Source: Thermoplasmata archaeon (lineage in GTDB: Archaea > Thermoplasmatota > Thermoplasmata > Methanomassiliicoccales > Methanomethylophilaceae). From it: a DNA stretch of 64,000 nt. How positions within the stretch are numbered: position 1 is the stretch's first letter; each line of letters begins with the position of its first letter. The stretch lies in assembly GCA_015063225.1 (NCBI GenBank), contig SUSU01000004.1:1-64000 (forward strand), in the 5' to 3' direction. The notes beneath the pieces were generated by a model that ran no database searches, was not told where the DNA came from, and saw only the letters and a list, made by a program, of their open reading frames with translations. Shown piece by piece: positions 18,283 through 28,018 of the stretch. A program made the position numbers and the translations under genes.

Positions 18283-18480
18283 TCATAGAAAAGGCAGCGG
18301 CTGGGACGATGTTCCCGGGACCGAGACCCGTTTGCAGTCGGGCGGACTCCCGCAAGGGGGGATGAGGCCCTTCTGCCGGTTCGGGTTCGGTTCCTCAGGG
18401 AGCTCCTCCCCACGGGGGGACACCCCCCACCATCCTCCGCAATAGCAGAGGACGTGCTGTCGAATAACGCAAAAAGAATC
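18283..18480 (+). ncRNA. candidate structured ncRNA, unassigned
   Basis: GC-rich segment 25-30 nt after a TATA box, multiple stems (GGGGGG-ACA-CCCCCC; CCTC...GAGG) and possible closing helix GGCAGC/GCTGTC; no convincing ORF. Confidence 0.45.
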
Positions 18481-18481
18481 G

Positions 18482-18503
18482 CCGAGGGGGTTGCCCCCCT
18501 CGG
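18482..18503 (-). terminator. hairpin terminator of the M18 peptidase gene
   Basis: CCGAGGGGG-TTG-CCCCCCTCGG with T-rich tract on the minus strand. Confidence 0.6.
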
Positions 18504-18505
18504 AT

Positions 18506-19930
18506 TCAAATCGTCTTGGGTTTGGCGCAGGCGAAGAAGGCCTTCATCGCCTTGTAGAGCAGGTAGTCGTCCACCTTCGAGGTGACCTCCATGGGGGCGT
18601 GCATCGAGAGCACGGGGACACCCATGTCGATGGTGTCGAGGTTGTGGACGGAGATCTCCACGGCGATGGTCCCTCCGCCTCCGACGTCCACGCGGCCGAG
18701 CTCACCGACCTGCCAGGGTACCTCCGCATCGTCGAGGATGGATCTGAGGTATCCCATGACCTCCGCGGAGGCATCGTTGGTGCTGTACTTCCCGCGGGCG
18801 CCGGTGTACTTGGACACGACGGGGCCCCTTCCGAGGAAGGAGCAGTTGCGGGGCTCGAAGGCCTCGGGCCACGAGGGGTCGACCGCGGCGTTCACATCAC
18901 AGGAGAGGCAGATGGATTTCCTCAGGACGTGGCGGATGCTCACGCCGTAGGGCTCGGCGAGGTCCTCCAGGAAGTCCTTCCAGAACACGGACCTCATCCC
19001 GGTGGGACCGTCGGAGCCGGTCTCCTCCTTGTCGGCGAAGACCATGACTGCGGTAAACTCGGGGGCCTTGGTGTCCAGGAGGGCCTTGTACTGCGCGAAG
19101 CAGCAGACCTTGTCGTCCTGACCGTAGGCGGCGACCATGGACCTGTCGAGACCGAGGTCGCGGGGCTTGTATGCGGGGCATGCGCAGAGTTCGGCGGAGA
19201 GGAAATCCTTCTCCTCGATGCCGTACTTCTCGTTGAGGATGCGCATCATGTTGAGCTTGATCTTCTCCTTGACCTTCTCATCGTCGATGGGCCAGGAACC
19301 GATGAGGATGTTCATCTGCTCGGCGTCGACGGCCTTGTTCATGGGCTTGGAGACCTGGTCCATGGCCAGGTGGGGAAGGAGGTCGGAGATACAGAACAGG
19401 GGGTCGGAGTCGTCCTCCCCGATCCTGACGGTGACGGACTTCCCGTTCTTCAGGGTGACGACGCCGTGGAGGGACAGGGGGATGGTCATCCACTGGTACT
19501 TCTTGATGCCGCCGTAGTAGTGGGTCTTGAAGTAAGCCATGTCGGTGGATTCGAAGAGGGGGTTGGGCTTGAAATCGAGCCTGGGGGAATCCGCGTGGGC
19601 GACGGAGATGCGGACACCCTCGGAGAGGGGCTGCTTCCCCATGATCGCGAGGATGAGGTTCTTCCCGCGGTTGTTGAAGAAGATCTTGTCCCCCGCCTTG
19701 TACTTGGTCCCGTACTTGAACTCTTTGTAGCCGAGCTTCTTGACGAGGGGGATGCAGTAATCCGTGATCTCGCGCTCGGTCTTGTTGCAGAGGAACGCCT
19801 TGTACTCCTCGCCGTAGGCCATGGCCTCATCGAGCAGGCCGGGGGAGGCGGTCGCGACGATCTCCTGTTTCAGGAGGAGCTTCTCCTCCATCTTCTGACC
19901 GGCACTTTTGTCATCTTTCTTGCTTGCCAT
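18506..19930 (-). CDS. M18 family aspartyl aminopeptidase
   Basis: SVAHADSPRLDFKPNP; VFADKEETGSDG; VLSMHAPMEVTSKVDDY. Confidence 0.93.
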   Translation of the reverse strand: MASKKDDKSAGQKMEEKLLLKQEIVATASPGLLDEAMAYGEEYKAFLCNKTEREITDYCIPLVKKLGYKEFKYGTKYKAGDKIFFNNRGKNLILAIMGKQPLSEGVRISVAHADSPRLDFKPNPLFESTDMAYFKTHYYGGIKKYQWMTIPLSLHGVVTLKNGKSVTVRIGEDDSDPLFCISDLLPHLAMDQVSKPMNKAVDAEQMNILIGSWPIDDEKVKEKIKLNMMRILNEKYGIEEKDFLSAELCACPAYKPRDLGLDRSMVAAYGQDDKVCCFAQYKALLDTKAPEFTAVMVFADKEETGSDGPTGMRSVFWKDFLEDLAEPYGVSIRHVLRKSICLSCDVNAAVDPSWPEAFEPRNCSFLGRGPVVSKYTGARGKYSTNDASAEVMGYLRSILDDAEVPWQVGELGRVDVGGGGTIAVEISVHNLDTIDMGVPVLSMHAPMEVTSKVDDYLLYKAMKAFFACAKPKTI

Positions 19931-19991
19931 GCCGGTGCCATCGTTCCGATTGTATTTACGGTTGCGTGGTAACGCGTATGTTAAACGAAAA

Positions 19992-20267
19992 TCATCTGTT
20001 CCTGTCGTATACATTGCGCCGATTATCCACCGTGATGGCCTGCACAATCAACTTTCCATCATCAATGGTACACAGAATGCGATAATCCCCCACCCTGTAA
20101 CGCCAGTAGCTGGCCAACTCGCCCTTGAGTGCTTTTCCATGTATGCGGGGATCATCCGAATCGTCAATGTTCTTCTTGAGCCACTTAAGTATCATCCGGG
20201 CAATTGTCTCATCGAGCTTGTCCAATTGCTTTTGAGCCCTCTCGCTCAACTCGACCTTATAGCCCAT
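19992..20267 (-). CDS. RelE/ParE-family toxin
   Basis: YKVELSERAQKQLDKLDETIARMILKWL...HGKALKGELASYWRYRVGDYRILCTIDDGKLIV. Confidence 0.93.
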   Translation of the reverse strand: MGYKVELSERAQKQLDKLDETIARMILKWLKKNIDDSDDPRIHGKALKGELASYWRYRVGDYRILCTIDDGKLIVQAITVDNRRNVYDRNR

Positions 20268-20478
20268 GATCCCGCATCACTTCGTCAAGAGATTTGGTCT
20301 TGGGATTCTTCAGGAAGATTGCATAGGCCTCATCAGCCGATTTGATGTCGTATTCGTCCTCCAGCTTCTCGAAGAAAGATTCGCGAAGGACCTCGCTGAT
20401 GGTCTTGTTGACCGCAGCGGAATACTGCTCGAGGATCCTCTTCTCCTCATCGCTCATACGTATCGAACAGAATGCCAT
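20257..20478 (-). CDS. RelB-like antitoxin
   Basis: IRMSDEEKRILEQYSAAVNKTISEVLRESFFEKLEDEYD; overlaps toxin start. Confidence 0.88.
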   Translation of the reverse strand: MAFCSIRMSDEEKRILEQYSAAVNKTISEVLRESFFEKLEDEYDIKSADEAYAIFLKNPKTKSLDEVMRDHGL

Positions 20479-20486
20479 CTTTACCG

Positions 20487-20506
20487 TGTGTTACATATGT
20501 AACACA
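20487..20506. promoter_or_regulatory. toxin-antitoxin operator palindrome TGTGTTACATATGTAACACA
   Basis: Perfect 20-bp palindrome immediately upstream of the antitoxin ATG. Confidence 0.8.
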
Positions 20507-20728
20507 TTACTTAAACATAACTCAGCGGCGAAACAAATGGGTTCCTTGTCGATTTGAGTGGAAAGACATCACGGAGCCGATTCCGTTCCGAATGATCATC
20601 GGATCGGAGTACGAGCAGTCGGATCCGATCAGTGTCCGCGATTTACGACCGGTCGGCAGGGATTCCGGATGTTTGTTATAACATCAATAACATTTATAAC
20701 AAGTCAGTATTCAAATATCCGCATCCTC

Positions 20729-21928
20729 ATGTTGCTCATGATGACGACATCCATGCGCACCGTCACATACAGACTCTACCCGAAGAGGGAATATGAGGAG
20801 AAGATGCTCCATTTCCTGGACGGATTGCGCATGGTATACAACCGTCTGGTGGAGATGTGCAGGATATACCTCGGGTTCCGCATGGGTCTTCCGTCGGAGT
20901 TCGACCTGATGGGGATGGCCACCAGGATGAGGCAGGAGGACCCGTGGTTACAGGACATCCATTCCCATTGCTTCGCATCCGTCGCCAAGAGGGTGCATGA
21001 AGCTTTCGTCTCATGGATGAAGATGCATTCCGAGGGGACAGGTTTCCCCCGGTTCAAGAACGATATGATGTTCGATTCGTTCACATACACATACAAGACG
21101 GATTACGGATTCGTAAGCAAGGACTGCGGAAGCGGGATGGAACGCATCCGTCTGGGGATGATAGGCCTCGTGAAGTACTCCAACCCGTACGTCATGGAGG
21201 GGGAGCGCAAGACCGCCACCGTGTTCAGGAGGCGGGTCAACGACCATTACGAATGGTACGTCACCGTAGTGTACGCCCTCGAGGACCTGGGGGAGGATAT
21301 CATGTACCTCGATCCCTCAGAGGGAAGGGACGACGTGGGCCTGGACCTCGGACTGGAGAATCTTGCTACGATGTCCGACGGAACGGTGATCCCCAACGAC
21401 CGTACCTACAGACGGAAGGAGGAAGAGCTGTCCGCCTTGCAGAGGAGACTGTCCGGGTGTGAGAAAGGAACAGCGGAGTACAACAGGATACATGGGAAGC
21501 TGTCACACAAGTACAAGAAACTGAGGAACCACCGCAAGGACATGTTCCACAAGATATCCAGGGAACTGTCGTTGCGTTATGCGGACATAGTCATGGAGGA
21601 CCTGTCCGTCAGGGAGATGGCGGCGGATTCCCCGAAAGGCATGAGGAAATCGTACCGCGATGCGGGCTGGGGCATATTCACGAGGATGACCTGTTACAAA
21701 GTGGAGGAGACTGGTCACAGGGTCGTGTTCGTGAATCCGGCGTACACATCGCAGATCTGCTCGTCCTGCGGCACCCTTGTGCCGAAGGACCTGTCCGTGA
21801 GGATGCATGAATGCCCGCACTGCGGGCTGAGGATGTCCAGGGACAGGAATGCGGCGATAAACATCCTTAACCGTGGTTTGGGGCTGCAAACCGGGGCCGG
21901 TATATGCCCGAAATGCTGTGAAGGGTAA
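20729..21928 (+). mobile_element. tnpB: orphan TnpB (IS200/IS605 OrfB-type RNA-guided nuclease) CDS
   Basis: RuvC D (GLDLGLENLATMSDG), E (IVMEDLSVREM), D (MSRDRNAAINIL); zinc ribbon CSSCG...CPHCG; no TnpA nearby. Confidence 0.93.
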
Positions 21929-21988
21929 TCCCGGAGCGCAGGATTTGACTATGGGTTCCCACCCGAAACGTCAAAGAGCCAACAAATG

Positions 21989-22004
21989 CGACAATCCATT
22001 GTCG
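21989..22004. promoter_or_regulatory. inverted repeat CGACAAT-CC-ATTGTCG upstream of helicase promoter
   Basis: Perfect 7-bp arms ~20 bp before TATA tract TTTTATATATTATAAATA. Confidence 0.5.
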
Positions 22005-22111
22005 AAAAGAACCCTCGCTTGTTTTATATATTATAAATACAACAGGGGAAACGTCTTCGGGACCCAGCCGTTGGCAGGGCTTCCCGCCATTTCACATTCA
22101 ATGGTGTAACC

Positions 22112-23956
22112 ATGACTATATCGAAATTCGAGGACCTTGGAATCTCCCGTGAGGTGTTAAGGGGGATAAGGTCCGCAGGATGGACCGAGCCTACCCCCAT
22201 CCAGGCCGCCGCCGTGCCCATCGGGCTCGAGGGATCCGATCTCCTCGCCCAGGCACAGACCGGTACCGGCAAGACAGGGACCTACGGTTCAATTATCCTC
22301 TCCATGAAGGAGAGCGGCATGTCAGTGCCCTCGGCACTAGTACTCGTACCCACCAGGGAACTCGCCATTCAGGTGACCGACGAACTCGGCGTCCTCGCCC
22401 AGTACAGCGGCCACACCGCGCTCGCTGTTTACGGCGGGGTGAACATCGAGTCCCAAATCAAGAAACTCAAGAAGGGTGTGGACATCATCGTCGCCTGCCC
22501 CGGACGCCTCAAGGACCTCATCGACCGCAAATCCGTGGACCTCACCGGAATCAGCACGGTCGTGCTCGACGAGGCGGACGAGATGCTCAACATGGGATTC
22601 GCACCGAGCGTCAACTACATCCTCGACAGGGTGCCGAAGAAGCGTCAGACGATGCTCTTTTCGGCCACCCTTCCCCCCGAGGTCAAGAAGCTCGCCACCA
22701 AGTACATGATCAACTACCGCGAGGCCCTCGTCTCCAAGGACGAGCCCACCCTCGACCTCACCTCCCAGTTCTTCATCATGACCAACAGGGACTCCAAGCG
22801 CGACGAGCTCGAGACGATTATCAGGGACGGGTTCCCCAAGATGATTGTCTTCTGCCGCACCAAGCGCAAGGTGGATTATCTGGCCCGCAAGCTCCGCCGC
22901 GACGGTTTCTCCGCCGACGGCATCCACGGCGATGTCCCCCAGAACAAGAGGGAGAGGATCATCACCGCCTTCCGCAACGGCGACCTCCAGGTGCTCATCG
23001 CCTCCGACCTCGCCTCCCGCGGCCTCGACATCGACGGCGTCGACGTCGTCGTGAACCTCGACATCCCCACCGACCCCGACACCTACATCCACAGGATTGG
23101 CAGGACCGGCCGCGCCGGGCAGCCCGGGAGGGCGATCACCTTCGTCAACGACGAGGACGTCCCCGCCCTCAACGACATCGAGAAGAAGGTCGGACGCCGC
23201 ATCGTCGAGCTCGACCACACCTCTCCCGCCTACGACAACCCTCCGCCCGCCAGCGTCAAGGAGCGCGGGAAGCAGATCAAGAAGCGCAACGCCGCCCGCA
23301 AGGAGGCCGCCGCCGAGCTCGCCTCCGCGCCCGAGAAGGCCGAGAGCCGCCGCCGCACCGTGGAAGCAGCCATGGAGGGAGGACGCAAGAAGTCCGAGAG
23401 GACCCTCGACGGAGCCCTCGACAAACCCCGCAAAGAAAGGGGTAAGGACAGAGGAGCCAGGAAGCCCGCCGCCAAGCCCGAGGCACAGCAGCCGAGGAAG
23501 CAGAAGGCCGCTCCCGAGAAGAAGAAGCCCGCCATCATCGAGGACGTCTTCGAACGCGAACCCGGATGGCAGGAGGCCCGCAACGAGCGCCGCGAGGGAC
23601 AGACCTCGAAGGCCATCGGATACACCCCGCAGGGCGTCCCCGAGAAGCCCCAGGCGCTGCACGCCTACGTCCAGATCGACAGGGCTCCCCTCCCCGAGAA
23701 GGAGACCACCTGGGACCGCCTCGAGCTCTCCGTGGGTTCCGACGACGGCGCCGACGTGGACAAGCTCACCAGGTTCATCATCAGGACCGCAGGCATCGCC
23801 AGCAAGGACATCAGGAACGTCCACGTCTTCGCGGACAAGTCCCGCGTCCAGGTCATAAGGTACAGGTCGCAGGAGGTCGTGGACGAGGTCTTCGGACAGA
23901 CCTTCAACAACCGCCGCCGCGTCCTCGTGACCAACCTGTCCGACAAGAAGGACTGA
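22112..23956 (+). CDS. DEAD-box RNA helicase with C-terminal DbpA-like RNA-binding domain
   Basis: AQTGTGKT, PTRELAIQ, VLDEADEML, SATLPPE, HRIGRTGRAG; basic low-complexity linker; terminal IRTAGIASKDIRNVHVFADKSRVQV. Confidence 0.95.
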   Translation: MTISKFEDLGISREVLRGIRSAGWTEPTPIQAAAVPIGLEGSDLLAQAQTGTGKTGTYGSIILSMKESGMSVPSALVLVPTRELAIQVTDELGVLAQYSGHTALAVYGGVNIESQIKKLKKGVDIIVACPGRLKDLIDRKSVDLTGISTVVLDEADEMLNMGFAPSVNYILDRVPKKRQTMLFSATLPPEVKKLATKYMINYREALVSKDEPTLDLTSQFFIMTNRDSKRDELETIIRDGFPKMIVFCRTKRKVDYLARKLRRDGFSADGIHGDVPQNKRERIITAFRNGDLQVLIASDLASRGLDIDGVDVVVNLDIPTDPDTYIHRIGRTGRAGQPGRAITFVNDEDVPALNDIEKKVGRRIVELDHTSPAYDNPPPASVKERGKQIKKRNAARKEAAAELASAPEKAESRRRTVEAAMEGGRKKSERTLDGALDKPRKERGKDRGARKPAAKPEAQQPRKQKAAPEKKKPAIIEDVFEREPGWQEARNERREGQTSKAIGYTPQGVPEKPQALHAYVQIDRAPLPEKETTWDRLELSVGSDDGADVDKLTRFIIRTAGIASKDIRNVHVFADKSRVQVIRYRSQEVVDEVFGQTFNNRRRVLVTNLSDKKD

Positions 23957-23968
23957 AATACTGACACC

Positions 23969-23988
23969 GGCCGGGGCCCTCCCCGGCC
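23969..23988 (+). terminator. hairpin 3' of DEAD-box helicase
   Basis: GGCCGGGG-CCCT-CCCCGGCC. Confidence 0.5.
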
Positions 23989-24024
23989 ATCATTTCTCAT
24001 CGATTGAAAAAGAAGAGCCAGACA

Positions 24025-24309
24025 TCAACTGTTTCTCTGGTTCTCGAGGAGTTTCTCCAGGAGCGCAGTGGCGTCCCTGATGCAGTCCGCGCGGACGGTC
24101 TGGGGGAGGTACATGACCTTACCCTGAGTGTAGAGAGTGACCTCCTTCCCCTCCCATTTGTAGACGAGCATCATCTCGTCGCGGGAGACGATCTCGCAGC
24201 CCTCCTTCCTGAGGAACTCCTCGGCCTTCTCCATGTCGAGGTCGAGGATGTCCGCGGAGATGGCCATGAAGGCCTGTCCCCCGCAGAGGCGGGCGGTGGT
24301 GAACCTCAT
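24025..24309 (-). CDS. small conserved hypothetical protein
   Basis: ORF overlapping the upstream kinase gene by 4 nt; EGKEVTLYTQGKVMYLP resembles TBP-fold strands (weak). Confidence 0.65.
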   Translation of the reverse strand: MRFTTARLCGGQAFMAISADILDLDMEKAEEFLRKEGCEIVSRDEMMLVYKWEGKEVTLYTQGKVMYLPQTVRADCIRDATALLEKLLENQRNS

Positions 24310-24839
24310 CTTATCGACCTCAGCAGGTCGGCCGCGGCGGAATGGAAGGATTCCAGGTCGGACATGTTCGGGATCACGTAATCAGCGAGGGCGATGACCT
24401 CTCCGGAGCCCCATCCGAGTTCGCGGGAATCCCTCTCCCTGAACTCCTCGGGGGTGGCGGGCGCATCCGCGCGGGCGCGTTTCACGAGACGCTCGTAACG
24501 TACGGACGGGGAGGCGTGCACAGCAATGACGGTCACATCGCCGCCAAGGGCGATGAAGGTCTCGATCTCGCTGCGGGAACGGCATCCGTCTATCAGACAC
24601 AGATCACCGTCGCCGGCCTTCCCCATGACCCTCTTGGCCCAGATGTCGGCTCCGAAACGCTCCCTCTCGCGGGTGGCGAACTGCCCGACCGAAAGCCCTT
24701 CGGACTCCGCACCGGAGGATGCGTAGCACTCACGCACCACATCCCCCATGCGGACAAACGGGATCCCCATGCCCGTGGCGGCGGTGAGGAGCTCCTCCTT
24801 GCCGGCGCCGGGCATGCCGGAGACTACGATGAGCTTCAT
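24306..24839 (-). CDS. dephospho-CoA-kinase-like P-loop nucleoside kinase (UPF0200-type)
   Basis: VVSGMPGAGKEELL; FVRMGDVVRE; LIDGCRSRSEIETF; ATG at 24839. Confidence 0.8.
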   Translation of the reverse strand: MKLIVVSGMPGAGKEELLTAATGMGIPFVRMGDVVRECYASSGAESEGLSVGQFATRERERFGADIWAKRVMGKAGDGDLCLIDGCRSRSEIETFIALGGDVTVIAVHASPSVRYERLVKRARADAPATPEEFRERDSRELGWGSGEVIALADYVIPNMSDLESFHSAAADLLRSIR

Positions 24840-25312
24840 CTCAGATGCGCCGAGATGTTGGTGAGGTCGCGGTCGCAGTACATGCAGCGCAGCTTCGGGG
24901 GGCAGCGGGACTCCACGAAGAAACGGGAGGACACGGGTTCGCCCTTGTTGGTGATGCAGTTGGGGTTGCTGCACCTGACGAGCCCGACGACGGTGTCGCC
25001 GAGGCGGACGCTGTACTTGTCAGCCACGTAGTAGTCGCGGATGATGGAGATGGTCGCCTGGGGGGCGATGAGGGCGATCTTGTCGGCAGCCTCGGAGTCG
25101 ATCTCCATGTCCTCGAGCTTGACGATGTCCTTCCACTTCATCTCCTCGTGGGAGGTGGCGACGTGTATTCCGATGGATATGGTGGAGTCAATGTTGTCCT
25201 CGTTGACACCGAGGATCTTCAGGACGTTGAGGGCCTGACCGCTGGTGATGTGGTCGATGACGGTACCGTTCCTGATCGGGGGGATCTTGATTTCCTGAGG
25301 TTCGGGACTCAT
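24836..25312 (-). CDS. pyrI: aspartate carbamoyltransferase regulatory subunit
   Basis: GTVIDHITSGQALNVLKILG; zinc site CSNPNCIT...CMYCD-type cysteines. Confidence 0.97.
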   Translation of the reverse strand: MSPEPQEIKIPPIRNGTVIDHITSGQALNVLKILGVNEDNIDSTISIGIHVATSHEEMKWKDIVKLEDMEIDSEAADKIALIAPQATISIIRDYYVADKYSVRLGDTVVGLVRCSNPNCITNKGEPVSSRFFVESRCPPKLRCMYCDRDLTNISAHLR

Positions 25313-26241
25313 TGCATCTCACCTCCGAGAATGGCGCAGAGGATGGCCATCCTCACGGGCACGCCGTTGAAGGCCTGCTGGAAGTAGCGGGCGTGGGGCG
25401 TGCTGTCGACCTCCGTGGCAATCTCGTTCACGCGGGGCAGGGGGTGCATGATGATCATATCGTCCCTGGCGCTGCGCAGGAGGTTGTTGTCTATGCGGTA
25501 GGTGTCGGCGACCTTCTGGTACTCGGCGGGGTCGGGGAACCTCTCCCTCTGGATCCTGGTGACGTAGAGCACGTCGGAATCAGAGATGACGTCCTCGATG
25601 TTGTCGGTCTGCTTCTTCAGGCATCCCTTCTCCTTCAGGCGTCCGACGATGTCGTCGGGCATCTGCAGAGACTCGGGGGCGACGAGTGTGAGGTTGACCC
25701 CGAACATGGTAAGGGCCTGAGCGAGGGTGTGCACGGTGCGGCCGTACTTCAGGTCGCCGAGCAGGGTGACGTTGAGGCCGTCGAGGGAACCCTTGGCCTC
25801 CTTCATGGTGAAGAGGTCGAGCAGCATCTGCGTAGGGTGCGAGCCGGCACCGTCGCCGGCGTTGATGACGGGGTTGATGGATACGTCCGCGGCGAGGCGG
25901 GCGGCGCCCTCGTAGGGGTGGCGGAGGACGATGACGTCGCAGTAGGCGTCAACCATGCGGATGGTGTCCGCCAGCGTCTCGCCTTTCGCGATTGAGGTCA
26001 TGGACATCTCGGAGACGTCGATGACGTCGCATCCCAGCCTGTGGGCGGCGCTCTCGAAAGAGAGCTTGGTGCGGGTGGAAGGCTCGAAGAACAGATTTCC
26101 GAGTATGCGTCCGTCGAGTGCGCGGTGCACCTTCTCTCCGAGTGCATAAGGCACCATCTGTTTGGAGAGGTCTAGGATGTACTCGATGTCCTCTCTGCTG
26201 AGGTCGCGGATGGAAACGAGATCCTTATCGTAGAAGTCCAT
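25309..26241 (-). CDS. pyrB: aspartate carbamoyltransferase catalytic subunit
   Basis: FFEPSTRTKLSFESA; VLRHPYEGAAR; MHPLPRVNEIATEVD. Confidence 0.98.
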   Translation of the reverse strand: MDFYDKDLVSIRDLSREDIEYILDLSKQMVPYALGEKVHRALDGRILGNLFFEPSTRTKLSFESAAHRLGCDVIDVSEMSMTSIAKGETLADTIRMVDAYCDVIVLRHPYEGAARLAADVSINPVINAGDGAGSHPTQMLLDLFTMKEAKGSLDGLNVTLLGDLKYGRTVHTLAQALTMFGVNLTLVAPESLQMPDDIVGRLKEKGCLKKQTDNIEDVISDSDVLYVTRIQRERFPDPAEYQKVADTYRIDNNLLRSARDDMIIMHPLPRVNEIATEVDSTPHARYFQQAFNGVPVRMAILCAILGGEMQ

Positions 26242-26326
26242 GCTCCCCGTATCGCAGATTAGGATTTTAAACAGTCGCGGGCGCCTGCGCACACTATTTA
26301 AGGAGGTCGGCTTTCGTCGTCTCATC

Positions 26327-28018
26327 ATGCTAGACGTCAACTTCCGTTCCCAAAGGGGCCGCGTATGCCGCTATTCCTCAGACGGGCGCTCGCTCGATAC
26401 CCCCGCCATGCTCCCCTGGGGCCCCGATTTCGATTCGTGCGTGTTCGAAAGCGGGAACGGCAGAACCGTCAGGATCTGCGGAAAGGAGGTCTCCGTGGAT
26501 CCCAAGTTCCTCACCACCCCCTCGTCCGGCGAGAAGGCCCCCGTGATGTGCAAGGACGGCATGGCCGTCCTCCGCCTCCCCGTGAACGGCGACGAGATCA
26601 TCCCCGACGACTGCGACGTCGTCATCGTCCCCAACGCCTACGAGATACGTGAGAACTTCCGCACGCTGGTGGATCAGACCGTAAGAGCCAGACAGGCCAC
26701 CGGATACGGAAGGATGCTAGTCATGCTCGGCGTCGCCGACCCATCCAACGCCGCGTTCCTGACCTACATGGGAGTGGACGTCGTGGACGAATCATTCGTC
26801 CGCACCGCAGGGGACAACGGCTACCACACCCTCGCCGAGGGCACCGTCTACGTCGGTTCCGACTGCTCCCCCGCCAACTCCGCCGAGCTCAAGACCGAGC
26901 TCTCCAAGGCATCCACCTTCATCAAGGCCGGCAGGCTCAGGGAACTCGTCGACCAGAGGTCCTTCTCCCGCGCCGACAACGTCGCCGCCCTGAGGATATT
27001 CGATTCCGACTACTACGACTTCCAGGAGGAGGGCTTCGCCGTCAACGCCGGCAGGTTCTCCTGCAACACCGTACAAGCCCTCCGCAGGCCGGACATCGTC
27101 CGCCACGAGAACAGGATGAGGGATTGGTACGTGCCCCCGGAGCACAAGAAGGTCCTCCTTCTCCTGCCCTGCAGCGCGAAGAAGCCCTATCACATCTCCC
27201 GCACCCACAGGATGTTCGGTTCCGCGATCCACACCGGCCCCTGGGACACCCTCGTGCACGAGGTCATCATCACCTCGCCCCTCGGAGTCGTGCCCCGCGA
27301 GCTCGATGCGTTCTACCCCGCCAACGCCTACGACATCCCCGTCACAGGGGAGTGGAAACCCGAGGAGAAGGCGAGGATCGCCCGCATGCTGCAGGACCTC
27401 ATCTCCAAGGGACATTACGAGAAGGTCATCTCCCATCTCGGCGAGGACGACGAACTGGTGAAGGACGTCTGCCCGGAGATGGTATCCACCTCCGTCGGCG
27501 ACAGCGTGTCCCCCGCATCCCTCGATAATCTGGACAGGGCCGTCCGCGAGATGACCAAGGACTGGAAGGCCCTCGACTGGAACACCGACAGGAAGGAGTG
27601 CGTCCGTTCCGCCCTCACATACCAGTTCGGGAAGGAGGTCGCGGACGCCATCATGGACGAGAAGACCTCCGCCACCGGCAAATACCCCTACTGGAAGGTC
27701 TTCCGCGAGGAGGGTTCCAAGAAGATCCAGCTCGGGATGCTCTCGGCGGAGAGGGGCATGTTCTCCCTCACCCCGGACGGCGCCCGCATTCTCGCCGACA
27801 AGGGGGTCGCCATGGTGGAGACCACAGATGACTTCCCCATCAAGGGCAGCCTCTACGCGGTAGGCGTCGCCAAGGCCGACCACTCCATCCGCGAGGGCGA
27901 CGAGGCGGTGATCGTCTTCAACGGCACCGTCAAGGGTGTCGGCGTCGCCATGATGTGCGGTGCGGAGATGGAACAGGCCAAACGCGGTGTCGCCATCAAG
28001 ACCCGCCACAAGATATGA
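26327..28018 (+). CDS. arcS: archaeosine synthase alpha subunit-like (TGT-like domain, DUF5591, PUA)
   Basis: VLLLLPCSAKKPYHISRTHRMF...VIITSPLGVVPRELDAFYP; C-terminal PUA domain. Confidence 0.85.
   Translation: MLDVNFRSQRGRVCRYSSDGRSLDTPAMLPWGPDFDSCVFESGNGRTVRICGKEVSVDPKFLTTPSSGEKAPVMCKDGMAVLRLPVNGDEIIPDDCDVVIVPNAYEIRENFRTLVDQTVRARQATGYGRMLVMLGVADPSNAAFLTYMGVDVVDESFVRTAGDNGYHTLAEGTVYVGSDCSPANSAELKTELSKASTFIKAGRLRELVDQRSFSRADNVAALRIFDSDYYDFQEEGFAVNAGRFSCNTVQALRRPDIVRHENRMRDWYVPPEHKKVLLLLPCSAKKPYHISRTHRMFGSAIHTGPWDTLVHEVIITSPLGVVPRELDAFYPANAYDIPVTGEWKPEEKARIARMLQDLISKGHYEKVISHLGEDDELVKDVCPEMVSTSVGDSVSPASLDNLDRAVREMTKDWKALDWNTDRKECVRSALTYQFGKEVADAIMDEKTSATGKYPYWKVFREEGSKKIQLGMLSAERGMFSLTPDGARILADKGVAMVETTDDFPIKGSLYAVGVAKADHSIREGDEAVIVFNGTVKGVGVAMMCGAEMEQAKRGVAIKTRHKI

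Noticed and set aside
18283-18480. SRP RNA or RNase P RNA
   Set aside because: No GAGGAAAGUCC (CR-I) and no SRP domain IV GGAAGGGAGCA-type motif on either strand; left as an unassigned candidate
18491-19972. 493-aa plus ORF opposite the M18 aminopeptidase
   Set aside because: Antisense artefact; true gene on minus strand has catalytic motifs
20686-20701. TnpB upstream AATAACATTTATAACA as a third copy of the shared promoter module
   Set aside because: Lacks the GAGCCAG block 23 nt upstream and the downstream TATA at matching spacing; probably just a TATA region
22337-23824. 495-aa minus ORF opposite the DEAD-box helicase
   Set aside because: Antisense codon-bias artefact; composition dominated by G/L/V/D with no motifs
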